From Phoronis australis (lineage: Eukaryota > Phoronida > Phoronidae): a DNA stretch of 45,190 nt. The stretch is taken from the NCBI GenBank assembly GCA_002633005.1, contig NMRA01000075.1, positions 762,112 through 807,301 on the forward strand, given 5' to 3'. Numbering within the stretch: the stretch's first letter is position 1; each line of letters starts with the position of its first letter. The position numbers and the translations under genes are program-made. The notes under the pieces were generated by a model. That model was not told where the DNA came from and made no database searches. It worked only from the letters and a program-made list of their open reading frames with translations. Shown here piece after piece: positions 19,607-31,089 of the stretch.

Positions 19607-22600
19607 ATAACTGTCGATTTAATTGGATAAAATTGAACAAAATGGGTAAGAAAAGAAACAGTAGGGCAGAAATTTCATTCAAATAAGTATTCTAAATTTA
19701 AGCGTTTTAAAAATTGATAACATGCATCTGTCTGTAATACATTAGTCCCACTAACACTTTTTAAGTGTGTGTTTCCTTAGCGTAATGGCGTTACTAAGTT
19801 TTGTTGTCATTTTCCTCAGAATGAATTGAATTATGCTTCATGTGGTCTTCCGTAAAATGCGTCCCTACACATTTTTGACTTTATTTTTATTCTTTCTTAA
19901 TTAGTTACATATATATTATACTTTGTTGATGGTCAGAGTTTAGCGGCCTATGACTCTGTTGCCAATCGTTTAATTCTTCTGTTTTATGATATAAAAATAA
20001 CAATAAACTAAGGTATCTCTTTCTCTGTCATTATCTGACAAATCAGTGCGGCAAGAGGTCAAATTTATAAAACTAACATTCTGTTTTAGAATATAGAATG
20101 CGACCGCTGTGAGCCAGTATTCACTCATCGAGACAGGTGAAGTAGCACAGTTTGTTGCTGTACATTCAGCCAATTACAAGCAAAATTTTCACAGGCACTG
20201 GTCTTGCAGACCGTTGATTCTTTTTCTTTTCTTGGTATTGTGTCACTTACAGTTAAAAACGTTTCATGTATTATAAGGCAGTACAAGATGATAGGTACAC
20301 GGCCTCATTTAATTTTACATATGCAAATGAGCATTTTTACCAAATTTCATGCCAATGAACAGCTTGTCGAATTTTTGTCACATATCGTCTGCACTATTCA
20401 TGATACAATGCATAGGCTGCAGGGCAGTAATTTACCTAATGTTTCAATTTTAACATCTTCCAGTTGACGGAACAGGCTCTCACGACTCGTTTTGATATAT
20501 CTGAGTGTGACCAGACTCTTCCAGTTAGCTTGCCAAGGCGTGCCATTTCACTCGCCGAGCACTGTCTTAAGGATCAATTAACTAAATCACTTCACATCTA
20601 AGTAAGAAGGTTGGGACCATTTTTCTAGCGGTGAGTGTTCTAAGTCCCAGTTCTAAGTCACAGTTCACTTCTTGGGCAGAACGCGCCAGGTTTACAGTCG
20701 ATGCGTCATAAAAGAAGTGATTTCTGTCACGAAAAAAAGTTTGACTTGGACCACTTACCGATAAGAAATTAGTCTCAAATTATTTCTTGGTCAAAACAGC
20801 CGTTATGTCTAGGACTCTGGGATTGGAAGGAAATATACCCTGGTGTTTAAGTTTTATTTAAGCATATCACGCAAGCTTAGAGTACTTAACATGTGCTTAA
20901 AACATATTGCTTAAAACATATTGCTCATTAACTTCAGTGGTGTTTATATTGTGTTCGACTAAAACTGAATTGTCACAAGCTATCAATCTGTGTCAGAAAT
21001 AAACCCATAACGGCACCTATCCATGTTTTCAATGACACACAATGGCAAGTTGCAGTAGCTTCTGTACAAACGCTTCTGAATTTGAGTGCGTGAAAGGAAT
21101 GACGACTTACTATAAAATTATGAATGTGCCTCATTCACACTTCGTAGAAATTGTTTTTATGCGCCACAAAGTTTTGACGTTCAACCGATGGTAGTCCTTT
21201 CTCTGGTCGTTTTTCGTGCAGCCAGTCTCCTGTCACATTTCATCATATTTCTTGACCATTGGCCACATCACCTCACTGACTATAAGCTAGAACTAAGATC
21301 AAGTCAAGTTTCATGTCGCAGTTCCACTGGCTATCTCCAATTCACGTGAACGTTTTTTCTCTTTTCATTGACCCACGCCTTTTTACTGATTTCGTCATCC
21401 TTGAAAACAGTTCAGTTCTATATTTATCCCAAGTCTCTTTTGTTTGTAAAACTGAGCTGGCCTCTTCTTCACTCATATATTGTTTATACTGCAACAGAAA
21501 ATACGCAAAGGTATAGGTACAAGAAACGTTATTTTTCCGTGATCCAAAAATTCCGTACCCCGTTTAGATTGAAACCGAAAACGTTAACAATTGGTCGCAG
21601 AACAACTATTTTTAATACATATATTGTTGATACTGAAACAGAAAACATCATAGGATAGCTGTACTTCATACAGAATGATCCATGCAAGGGAGTCATTTAC
21701 GCCAACGTTCCAGCATCAACAGTGCCCTAATGATGACCCGCTTGTCACACTGTGTCACTCCACTTCCGGACCTCCACGCAACGTCGTCGGCGAAATCCGT
21801 AGAGTGTGAGTTAAACACATGCCAATGTGAGTAGGACTTGCTTTCCAAGAAGAATGAATAAATTTGAGAAAATGAACTAAAAGTTTAGGAAGGTTTTAAT
21901 ACTTTTTTTTAGAAATGCTACGCACAAGAACGGCTGCATTCACTAGCCAATGACTTGAGAATAGAAACAATTAAATGAAACTCAAAGAAATTTTGAAACC
22001 AAGGTTTTACAAACTGAGGTCGATAGACGATCAAAAACACTGGTGACGATTTCGTTTCACTTTCTAAATTCTTACCATAGTTTCCACTTTGAGCATAGTA
22101 TTATTCGCCGCGTTCTGTAAGAAAAATCTTTTGCTAATCTTTATCACTTCCGCTCCGTCGCTGACGAGGCTTACACCTTGTCCTTCAGAAGCTAACGTCT
22201 CGTGCATGTGATCCAGGCCCTTAAATAGATCATAATTCCGTCAAATAAAGGATGAGAAAAGAAGCCTCTTGCTCAAGGTTATCTGGACATCGGTGAGTGA
22301 CATTACAACCAGCCTCTATTCATGTTTGTATCAAGCGTGATGCACACATAACGCACTGCATAAACTGACCGTTTGCACGGGTTTTTGTCGCACCCGCAAT
22401 TTCCCATTCGATTAAAAAACGCCCCCTGGCGCTTTTGGCTGTTGTGACTACTGTTCGACAAAAATGCAGACGTGGCGGTTTTGAGATCCCGTAGGCCCTG
22501 CTAAATACCCGGTAGCCATGTGCTATCACATTACCCCACATGTCATTGAAGTTTCGTTGCGTACTTTTGAGTAAATAGATCAATATTGTCCAATGGCGGG

Positions 22601-23007
22601 TTGCATGAAACAAAGAGGGACTCGCCTAAAGTCCCGAAATATGCGCGTGTGTGTCACACAATTAACTTGTTGAAAATTTTACATTGATGATGCGCCTGTG
22701 ATTCGTGACATGTTCAAATATTTATATGAAAACTGAATATAAACAGGAACAAAGATACTTCAGTGGATTTACTCCATGATGTAGCCTGTATTATTGCGTC
22801 TTGAAAAGGTCCCTACTTATAGACTATCAGTACTACTCGGAACTCAATTTAGAATTTACTGACGAGGTGTCAAAGTTAAAATTGACGAATCAGCGTTGAG
22901 AATTACAACGTGTGCGGTGAAAAGTTAAGGAACCGTAGTTGAGACCCTGTTTGGAACTGTTTCATGCAACCGACTGCACGGCTCCGCTTCATCAAAAGTC
23001 GTACGAC
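19607..23007. other. Long non-coding stretch
   Basis: The frame at 20320-20467 (+) is weakly protein-like but contains CCAAATTTCATGCCAATGA, which resembles dispersed-repeat fragments near 10075 and 35365. A near-repeat of ATATTGTTtATACTGcAACA occurs at about 21476 and 21622. No exon with paired splice sites was found on either strand. Confidence 0.35.
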
Positions 23008-23037
23008 TGATCTTAGCCAAGACGGTCGAGTTTCGAT
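23008..23037 (-). ncRNA. Fragment resembling the 5' end of U2 snRNA
   Basis: Read on the minus strand from 23037, the sequence resembles the first about 30 bases of U2 snRNA. It includes TTGGCTAAGATCA exactly, up to the last base or two, and a mutated CGCTTCTCGGCC-like start. The rest of U2 is absent, so it could only be a truncated pseudogene or a chance match. Confidence 0.3.
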
Positions 23038-23690
23038 GTTTAATAGCAACAAGGGTGTGCACTGAGTGTCTCGCTTCTACAAAATGCTACATTGCCCTAC
23101 GATCAGGTTACGACCATTAACAGAAAGGACCACGAAATAAGAATCTATATACTTACAAAGACATCCCCTGTTTTAAGCTGGTCAAGTTGTAGAAACGTGC
23201 GTCTTTGGGGCGGAGAAGTTTTCTTCCGAGGACTAAAAACGGCGTCTAACTTTGTCCTTTCTCTGGTGAGCCACAGACTATGAGCGTCCAAATCCCCGCT
23301 GGAACTTGTTTCTTTTGTTGGGATGTTAATGCCTAGAAGCGGTGGTAGTGTTTCTTTTTTGCCTCTTTTGAACTTAAGTATGAAAAGATAAAAAACTTGT
23401 GAATCACTGCAACAAAAAACCTATTAACTCAAACTTTGCGTGTTTCATTAACTCGTCCACAATCCGTTCATTTTAAACATGGCTTCATCAGGGACACTTT
23501 TGAGTGTGTCGATTGAGTGATACCCCTCAATGATGGTCGATTTAGGTAATGGAACGGGCAAATAACACCATCCAGATAGAGTTTTCACATTTGAAAACTT
23601 TGCAAAATATATTTCATGAGATTTTTATTGTAATAATTGTCTAACGCAATGAAACTGTGGTTCTATACTACTGATTCTGTTCCTTTTTCC
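23038..23690. other. Non-coding stretch
   Basis: No feature was recognised. TTTATT near 23618 (AATAAA on the minus strand) could serve as a distant polyadenylation signal for the minus-strand gene, but this is not shown. Confidence 0.3.
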
Positions 23691-23865
23691 TCAAAGTCGA
23701 ATGCTTTTAAGCGATGCTGGACGTAAAAATGATATAGGTATGATAGATGGTGAACGTTCGTGACCATTGCCTTCGCAGCGTTTCAGACACGTGTCGCAAC
23801 TCCTTTTTATCCATTCGATTCGTGCTTCAGCAGTTTCGTATTTTTTCCATGGAGCTGATCTTATT
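23691..23865 (-). CDS. Possible alternative 3' exon of the CNB gene
   Basis: A minus-strand frame with protein-like content (APWKKYETAEARIEWIKR, then a short Cys pair and ISFLRPASLKSIRL) ends in TGA at 23691. A usable acceptor (GAAATAAGATCAG) lies at its start. It is on the strand of the CNB gene, about 650 bases beyond the proposed last exon. It could be a further or alternative terminal exon, or chance. Confidence 0.25.
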
Positions 23866-24513
23866 TCAAAATAAAACAAGTTTGAAATCAATTAATGGAA
23901 AGACTAAATTATATTTTGGACGATCTCAATTTTTTGGTCGTTCGTACAACATGACGCAAGCAGATTAGAATTTTACCACTGAAAAGACGATTACAATCGA
24001 GTTCTTTTTGAGCGGTAAAACGAACAGAAGGAAAAAAAACAAGTAGCTCCAGGAATTAATAGTCAACGACTTAAGAGCGTTGGCGCTCGACTCTAAAATT
24101 GACCAATTGCATGAAGAAGTTATACTCAATTAATGCGATGCGTCATGATTACTTGAAACTGCATTTCGCCGCTGTTTAGCTTTCAAAAAACAAAGCCACA
24201 ATCGAGCCATTTTTGGGCTCATGAAATCGCTATCATAATCTCATTTAAACAATTGCAGGCGGTCTGATACATGTTGTACCAGACGTGCGCAGGCCTAATA
24301 ATCTCATTCACCGTGATAGGACTTCACACTACACAAACAACCTTGACAAGCATCAGCGACGAAAGAGTATGAAATTTTACGTTATTCAAGACAGAAAACA
24401 TTTGTTGTCAAAGATTAAAAAGGCCAACAGGGTGTGTCACGGTAGTCGTGTCCATTCGAAAACTGATTGTGCTGGCCCATTCTCTTGATAAGTATGCATA
24501 TGTATATTAATGG

Positions 24514-24648
24514 TTACGTAGTTTTGCTAATAATTGGCGGGAAAACGAATCCCTTGTCAAAAACAGGTGATGCCACGATGATTAAATCTGTTCCGAATTC
24601 ATCGCTGCCAGTGCATCCATGTGGACATGTGCCAATTTCCAGCATGAT
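24514..24648 (-). CDS. CNB gene exon 11, possible last exon
   Basis: A pyrimidine-rich acceptor (CCATTTTCTCCGCTTGACAG) opens 44 codons in phase 0, ending in TAA at 24514. The peptide includes GTDLIIVASPVFDKG and FVFPPIISKTT. The Phe/Pro-rich end is loosely like the PP-hydrophobic motif near the C terminus of CNBD2. No canonical AATAAA follows closely on the minus strand. A later exon at 23865-23691 is an alternative end. Confidence 0.4.
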   Translation of the reverse strand: MMLEIGTCPHGCTGSDEFGTDLIIVASPVFDKGFVFPPIISKTT

Positions 24649-25092
24649 CTGTCAAGCGGAGAAAATGGACAAATGAACACTTGCATATAACGACAGTGAC
24701 AGGGAACGCGCGGCATGCTGACTATATGTGACCCCACAACTTCCTGTGTGTGTATAAAAACGACTAAACTGCGATGCTGTGCTACTGAATAAACACGGAC
24801 ACTAAAGGATACACCGAATACAAACGGTGTACTTTTTCACTGTAGTTTTACATGCATGGGCATGGTTGCATGCATATTTGAGCGTATGCATAGTCGCGCG
24901 CGTGTGTGAGCGTGTGCATATAAAAACACAAATCTCGATCGATCCATTCAACCCCTACTTCTTCCTTTGGGTAAGGTAAACACATCCATGCTTCGTTACA
25001 CCCCTCTGGTTGTCCTTGATACCAATTGTAATGACGCACTATACGTGTAATTGCTTATCTGAAACCATTGAATACCTGAACTTATTGATTAC

Positions 25093-25227
25093 CTTTGGTG
25101 ATTTGAAATCGGGATCTTCGTCATCTGAGTCTTTGTACACTGATAAACAAGAGAAGGGTTCTGAGGGCAGGGACTCGTCTTCATCCATGACTTTACTCAT
25201 TCGACGATGGTGAGGAGGGTATAGCGT
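25093..25227 (-). CDS. CNB gene exon 10: acidic tail
   Basis: A strong acceptor (GGTATTTTTCCAG) and donor AAG|GTAATC enclose exactly 45 codons, and phase 0 is the only open phase. The peptide starts TLYPPHHRRMSKVMDEDESL and ends KDSDDEDPDFKSPK: a basic Pro/His segment followed by an acidic, Ser-rich and probably disordered stretch. Membership of the CNB gene rests on strand, distance and phase. Confidence 0.6.
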
Positions 25228-26101
25228 CTGGAAAAATACCGTTCATCCTATGCAACGTGAACGTTTGCTTTGGTGAGGGGGCTGAGCACAACTGCCGTCG
25301 CTAACGGCCCAAGCCCACGTTACCACCAATTGCTTACTATCATTCTGAACACTAGATTTTGACTTGGCCGACTGAGAAACAATAGGACCCGACGCGATTG
25401 GATAGCGTACGAAAACGAACCGCTCCTCGTTTATTTAAAGCTACACTTCGCCATGCGTCAAACGATCGAAAGGAACCCTTTACTCTCATGCAATCGATCT
25501 CATAAAAGCCTTGCCGCCAAAGGATTCTATTTCCGTTGCCCACTTAAGTCAGAGGCAATACGTACCTGCGCCACGTTTTTAATTCGCCCATTCCCAATAA
25601 ACACTGAAGCGTTTTCGTTAGTCGCTGGCGATCTCAATGATCTTTTTGCTAACAGAAACAGAACCCTATGGTACCAAGGAATATCATGATACCGATTTAA
25701 CGACAGTGAGAAAACATATCGATTTTCATTTTTAGCCAGCTTAAGTTGATGAAATGCAACATTGATATTTGACATCATTAGTTTTAATCGTATAAATTTA
25801 TGCCACCAGTTAATGTCTGACGTCATTCCTACAGCTTTATAGTCCCACTCTAAGTCTGATAGGGAGACTCAGTATTCAGCTCAAGTCATATTACATTACT
25901 GAATGAAACTGCAAACATATGAAATAAGGACCAAATTAAAAAAAATACTAATTTTGATTGATAAATTGGTCACCAATGGAATGTGCATAGTTCTATCCTT
26001 CCAACGGCAAATCTCTTTGCGTGCCCCTTGACCTGCAGCTACAGACAGCGATTTAGATTGTGCTGCATGAACAGTAATCACCGTTGCTCAAGACTACATA
26101 C

Positions 26102-26180
26102 CGTTCCTCTTTCGGCCGCGTGGTCGACTTCAGCCGAAGCTTTCAAGTGTTTCTCTAACGATGGTGCATGAGCGTTGGCA
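26102..26180 (-). CDS. CNB gene exon 9, probable
   Basis: An acceptor (TTGCCCTATAG) and a good donor (ACG|GTATGT) enclose 79 bases. Only the phase that takes one base to complete a codon is open, giving 26 further codons (APSLEKHLKASAEVDHAAER). The helical, charged character suits the helices after the second CNB fold. It ends in phase 0, as exon 10 requires. Confidence 0.5.
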
Positions 26181-26434
26181 CTATAGGGCAACTATAAAAA
26201 GTGATGTGAGATCGTGACGTCATTGTAACCATACGTCTCCTCCTGGTGTCAGTTTTTAATTTCAGGTAAATTATAACCAATAGTTGTGAAAAAAAAAGTG
26301 AAAACGGTAATATGCAACAATAAGGTAGCTGGAACATCTCATTTCATCAACAGCTACCCGCAACTCAGGCATGCTAACAAACGATCACACTGGCAATCCA
26401 CAACGATACAGTTACATGTAAGTTTTGACCCCAC

Positions 26435-26487
26435 CTTGGGAGCACTAACATCCACCGCGGATTGTCGGGACGGCACGTGAATATTCT
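26435..26487 (-). CDS. CNB gene exon 8, candidate only
   Basis: The exon needed between 26971 and 26180 must start in phase 0 and leave two bases. The interval 26487-26435 does so, between GATATTTCAG and AAG|GTGGGG, coding DNPRWMLVLP near its end. The donor is weak and the piece is short for the missing strands of the fold. A nearby frame at about 26570-26526 (CCELISFEDFKKVW) looks more like the end of a CNB module but does not fit the phase. Confidence 0.2.
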
Positions 26488-26970
26488 CTGAAATATCTCT
26501 GTCGATCTATGTATTAATTTGTCCTCCAGACCTTTTTAAAATCCTCGAAAGAGATGAGTTCGCAACAAGAGTTACGTGCTGTCCTTTTACTGCCACCGGT
26601 GGAGATTACAGTGTTCCGCAGTTCGTCGTACATCATAAGATATTTAAAATGGAACAACAACAACGCAATGGAACAAGAACAACAACAACAGCGCAAAGCG
26701 TTGGGATGCTATCACGACATGCTTCTAGGGATCCTGATTAATATCCTATACACAAATAAGGTCAAAACTGGAAATTGAGTGGTGCTGGTGCGACCCAGCT
26801 ATACTCGACTATGTCAGCGTTGATCAAATCATTTGCCAAGTTATTTTGATAAAAATAAACGACAACCATTATGTTGCCAATGTTGCTTACAACAGTTAGT
26901 TACAATCGTTTTGCTTCACACTGTAAATATAGAGCTGAGCAACTCAATGGCTGCTTCATTTGATTTTTAC

Positions 26971-27044
26971 CTCTGGCAATTTGAAGCTTCCATCTTCTAT
27001 CATTGTACGCATTCGTCTTTGCTTTCCTAGCAAACCTAGCATTG
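26971..27044 (-). CDS. CNB gene exon 7, probable
   Basis: A pyrimidine-rich acceptor (CCCCTACTTGTTTCGTTATAG) and donor GAG|GTAAAA enclose 74 bases. With the base left by exon 6 these give 25 whole codons and end in phase 0. The peptide is basic (GKQRRMRTMIEDGSFKLPE), in keeping with the loop of the second module. The phase fit supports it; the sequence alone does not prove it. A second acceptor at 27026 would also fit. Confidence 0.5.
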
Positions 27045-27348
27045 CTATAACGAAACAAGTAGGGGGTTAAAATTCAGATTCTATAGGCACAGAACACCCT
27101 GACATTTAATCTCACAGTAGAACATGGACCGCAGGAGTTTCAAATTCATGTTAGGCGCTGGTCATGTCAAAAACGTTAACGTTTTCAAGACGTATTACAA
27201 TCCTTGATGAGAGTAGAAATGGGTTTGTACTGTATCAGTACATGTATCTTCATGCTATAGGGCCAGCTGTCAATTACATGTATTCTGTACTCATATAATA
27301 ATTTTCTGTCTGATCATTAGAAACCTTTAGTGCAGGTAGAAATCTTAC

Positions 27349-27463
27349 TGTCGGCGTGGCTGAAGGATTTCCCAAGACCGAGATCTTCTTTTGCTTGTGA
27401 GTGAAAGCGAATGTCACTTCGCGTGTCGGCCACAGACTGAATACGCACTACTTTCACAATTCC
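27349..27463 (-). CDS. CNB gene exon 6
   Basis: The acceptor is TTATCATTTTAG and the donor GACA|GTAAGA, with 38 codons plus one base, starting in phase 0. The peptide begins GIVKVVRIQSVADTR, which follows VVKS of exon 5 just as the Ser-Gly-x-x-x-Val strand of a CNB module should. It then runs into a polar loop (AKEDLGLGKSFSHAD) that corresponds to the long insertion found in the second CNB of CNBD2-type proteins. Confidence 0.8.
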
Positions 27464-28156
27464 CTAAAATGATAAATATTCATTTAGAAGACGTATCGTT
27501 TACCCATTTAAGCGTGAGAAAGTGATTAAACACGCGTTGCAGAAGCTTCAGATTATGGCAGCTAGGACCAGCTTCGAAACTATAACCGTGTTACAGAATA
27601 CCTTAAACAGCTTCAATAGCAACCGATTAAATTTCCCGTCATTTTAATATCTGGCACATATGTGTGTACACGGTCAATGCCTTTTTTAATTCCAGATAAC
27701 TTATCATCGTACAAAATATCTTACATTAAAGAATTGTCGGTGTCGCCGGCAAAATCCCATGGTCATTCGGAAAATTAAAAGCAATTCAGAGGTAGAGACC
27801 ATTTAACATCTCTTGTAGTATATTTTAACTTCACTACATTACCTTTGAAAGAATTCCTTAGTATTAACTCGTGTGTTCTTGCACGTTTAGTTTCAAATTA
27901 TAAATTTTTATTAGCCATTATAGTTTACGCTATTTATTTGAAAATGTTATGTCTGTATTTGTATTATTTATTAGTTTTCTAATGTCTTGTATCTTTACGT
28001 AAAGTGTGAAGGGTAACTCGATTTAGTGGAGCTGCACTAAACCAGGGCATCTTAAGAAGTACAGCAAAGAGTAGAAATGAAAAATGTATGTCCTCGTTAT
28101 CCGCGGAGTCATTCCGCATCCACATAGAATGGACAACTTGCTAGTTCAACTATTAT

Positions 28157-28541
28157 ATTCATTTAGATAGGGAACAACTTACTGATTTAACAACGTACAA
28201 CCACGGCGTTCTGTTTGAGTCTTCCACTATTACATCCATTTAGATAGGGAACAGCTTACTGATTTAACAACGTACAACCACGGCGTTCTGTTTGAGTCTT
28301 CCACTATTACATTCATTTAGATAGGGAAAAACTTACTTATTTAACAACGTACAACCACAGCGTTCTTTTTGAGTCTTCCACTATTACATTCATTTAGATA
28401 GGGAGCAACTTACTGATTTAACAACGTACAACCACGGCGTTCTGATTGAGTCTTCCACTATTACATTCATTTAGATAGGGAACAACTTACTGATTTAACA
28501 ACGTACAACCACGGCGTTCTGTTTGAGTCTTCCACTATTAC
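28157..28541 (-). repeat. Five-copy 77-bp array of exon end plus splice donor
   Basis: Each unit holds the 51 bases coding for VIVEDSNRTPWLYVVKS or a close variant, then GTAAGTTGTTCCCTATCTAA and the last bases of the unit. Unit boundaries on the minus strand are 28541, 28464, 28387, 28310 and 28233. Only the first unit belongs to the exon. GTAAG is kept in all five (GT at about 28490, 28413, 28336, 28259 and 28182), with only a few substitutions between copies, so the expansion is recent. Confidence 0.95.
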
Positions 28542-28682
28542 TTTATTTTGGCTGTAGTATTTGTATTCAATGGCATCCTTTTGGTCCAGAAATCTTTCGC
28601 AAGGAAATTCTTGAAATAGTTCCAGAGTTCTGAGATAGTCAATTGGTGGCCCTGCGTTGCTTTTTGTTAAACAAAAGAAATC
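28491..28682 (-). CDS. CNB gene exon 5: start of second CNB fold
   Basis: The acceptor is CTTATGTTTCAG and the donor AAATCA|GTAAGT, with 64 codons in phase 0 at both ends. After DFFCLT comes the linker (IDYLRTLELFQEFP) and the first strands of the second module: YKYYSQNKVIVEDS, then WLYVVKS. This matches the second CNB of CNBD2-type proteins. The last 51 bases of the exon are the first unit of a five-copy 77-bp tandem array that continues into the intron, each copy repeating the splice donor. Use of any later donor would add an in-frame TGA at 28467-28469. Confidence 0.9.
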
Positions 28683-29087
28683 CTGAAACATAAGTGGCAA
28701 AATTCGTGAGACAGATATTATCATAAGGTTGATAACAAACATCTAATCTCACGCTTTAGTAACAAAAGGCACATTTTGCACGAGATTTGTTATATTATTA
28801 TTTATAATCTATGATATCCATTGATTTCCCGAACTATATACCTAACTAAAAATCGCACATTGAATCCAACTTATTCGTAAAAATTGCATGCCTGCGCACG
28901 TGTTTGTGCGTGTGAGTGCGCCTGGTGGCAGCAAGGTTCCATGAAAATGAGCGTGCCTGCGTGCGTGGCAGCATATGGACATCTGTGTCCGAATGCGTGT
29001 CCGAGTGCCCTTCTCTGAGTGTACTCTCGTGCCCGTCTCTGTGGACACGCGCAGCGCACACATCATCTTATTTTTTAGCCAACTTAC

Positions 29088-29171
29088 CGCTTTGTCAAGC
29101 ACCAGGACCTCGACTTGGCCCTTTGTGATGAGATTCGACTGCAGTAACCACTGTTTTTCTAACTCTTCGGG
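29088..29171 (-). CDS. CNB gene exon 4: end of first CNB fold
   Basis: Acceptor CTGGTATTACAG and donor GCG|GTAAGT enclose 28 whole codons. PEELEKQWLLQ occupies the place of the phosphate-binding cassette and helix, and GQVEVLVLDKA is the closing beta strand of the fold (compare V-E-x-L-V-V-D-K-x-D-F). It joins in phase to DFF at the start of exon 5. The cassette residues that hold the cyclic phosphate in other family members (Phe-Gly-Glu and Arg) are not present at the expected places. Confidence 0.85.
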
Positions 29172-29588
29172 CTGTAATACCAGGTGAAACAGATGCATCA
29201 CATCTTAACAGAGCGTTTAACAGTTAATGGGCACCTGCTTACAACTTCATGGCCACTGCTGATTTATCAGAAAAAATTATCAAGATAGGGAAATATGGCG
29301 AGTTATATTTCTGGTTTTCGGTAATTGTCATGTTTGTACTTGGGCTTTCATGTCACGTGGTGGGGTGTTTCACGTGTTGGAGATGTCTAGTGAGAACACA
29401 GATGTTTTACTAAATCTCCATTCCAATGCCATGGATCACTATAAAGAAAGGTGGGTACGGGTGAATTGATCCACACGGCCTACGGGTCAGCAAGGCACAC
29501 TGCATCAATGCGCCCATTATTTTGGTCGTTCAGTAAGTGACGTACTTGAAACGTTCCCAGTGTAAGCCTATCAAGTAGAACAACTTAC

Positions 29589-29671
29589 GTCTGTTGTCAT
29601 TGACTTGGTTATATGACCTAGTGACTTTGTTACCACTCCTGTACTTAGGTCATACTGCGTAAGTATATTTA
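29589..29671 (-). CDS. CNB gene exon 3
   Basis: An excellent acceptor (TTTTGTTTCGTTCCAG) and donor (GAC|GTAAGT) enclose 83 bases. These complete the codon left by exon 2 and end in phase 0. The peptide VNILTQYDLSTGVVTKSLGH, then ITKSMTTD, continues the beta-roll after Ser-Gly-Arg and supplies the usual loop before the phosphate-binding cassette. The length fits the family exactly when joined to exon 4. Confidence 0.75.
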
Positions 29672-30621
29672 CTGGAACGAAACAAAAATAGAAAGACTCA
29701 AAAAACAATCAATAAATCCTAGAGGCATGTTAAGATGAACATTGAAAATATTGTAGAAAAGATCCACATTTACATCATGTCCGTTATCTTCCCAGGTTAT
29801 TTTGTTCAAGTACTTCTAAACGTAAAGTTTCCCTGCGGTTGGCTGGCTGGTAACACTGTGTATGGGTATTCCTAAATGAGCAATCACGATGATTTTTTGT
29901 CGAGGCTAAAAGAAGTCACAGTTACTGAATACTAGATGTGCACGAATTACCCATTCACAACTCAAACATATCGGTGGTAATGGTTGAAGACGGTAACTAC
30001 CCTTCCAATTACATGGTCTTGTAGAATCGAACAACAGCGAAATACTTTTAATCTCAAGATAGATATTCCAAAACTGAACTACAGTTTTTGTAGTATACTC
30101 CGTTAGGTTATCTTTTGGCTAAACAACCAAAAACTTTACTTTATACTATTGGTTCACACGAGTTGCGAAAACCCCAACAGATTGAAATAGGCTAAAAGGC
30201 TAGCAAAAACGCTCACAAAAAGTTGCATGTGTAATCTATAAGAAAGAAAAGAAAACAAAATTTTGATCAAGTTAACTGTCATATGAATTGAATAGTAGTG
30301 ATTAGCGAAAGAAAAGCTTTCAGTTGATATTGTTAAAACTGTTTAGACCATTTTAATAAATTTGACTTTAAATCGTATGAGCATGAAAACGTGAAAAAAC
30401 GCCTATGTTTGCATGCGAAGCATGGTTGATTTGTTGTTTGTATGTACCTGATGCAATCATGTCTTATTTGGAGAGAAAGCAGCTACAATGTGTTATAAGT
30501 TAAACGCCTAATGTTCCCTGCCAGTGACTGGCCAGTCTTGAAAAGGGGCAATAATGCGGATGTATTTCAGAAGGACTGAAACAATTTTATAATGCAGTTG
30601 GTCGAGTTGCTTACTGTACAG

Positions 30622-30780
30622 ACAGGCACCTTGATCAGCCGCTTGAAGTTTTACTATAATAGAGACAGATGAACAACTGCTATTCAATATGGTCGTTCAC
30701 GAGGCACTTTCGGAAAAACTCAAATCACGCCTATTTGGGAGTAACGTACCTTATCTATGACTGCCACACGTTCTTCACTC
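30622..30780 (+). repeat. Left arm of a long imperfect inverted repeat
   Basis: Shares GAACAACTGCTAT, ATATGGTCG, AGGCACTT and GGGAGTAACGTAC with the complement of 31090-31257. Differences are mostly transitions. It lies in intron 2 of the CNB gene, on the far side of the spacer from exon 2. Confidence 0.8.
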
Positions 30781-31089
30781 ACATAGAGCACGCTGATCGG
30801 ATAATCAAAAAATCAACTTTGCTTGGGGTTTTTCGAACTTTCTTCCAACCGTAGCAGAGAAGCACCGAAAAGTAATTTGATTATTCTATCGTTGGTTGTT
30901 ATCGGAACTCGCCAAGACCGCGAATTACCGTCTCTCCTGGCACTATGAGCATTGGTATTGATGTACTTCCGGTCACATGAGTTGGCGAGGACGTATTGAC
31001 GGTGAATAAGGGTTTGGGAAAGTAAATTGTATTAAGAAAACCTGAAGGTTTTGATACTATTTATTTGCACCGATGTCAACAAATGTAAC

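Noticed and set aside
25010-25213. Plus-strand frame of 67 codons with a Ser-rich run
   Set aside because: It is the antisense shadow of CNB exon 10, which has good splice sites on the minus strand.
26514-26696. Cys-rich minus-strand frame preceding CCELISFEDFKKVW
   Set aside because: The Cys run comes from a GTT/GTG-rich simple repeat, and the frame does not fit the phases of the neighbouring CNB exons. Only the last part is kept as a lead in the missing-exon finding.
28141-28543. CRISPR-like appearance of the 77-bp array
   Set aside because: The units are continuous tandem repeats without unique spacers, lie in an animal intron and derive from the neighbouring exon.
28842-29087. Continuation of the frame past exon 4, rich in His, Thr and Arg
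   Set aside because: It runs through a GTAAGT donor into GT/CA-rich intron sequence; the exon ends at 29088.
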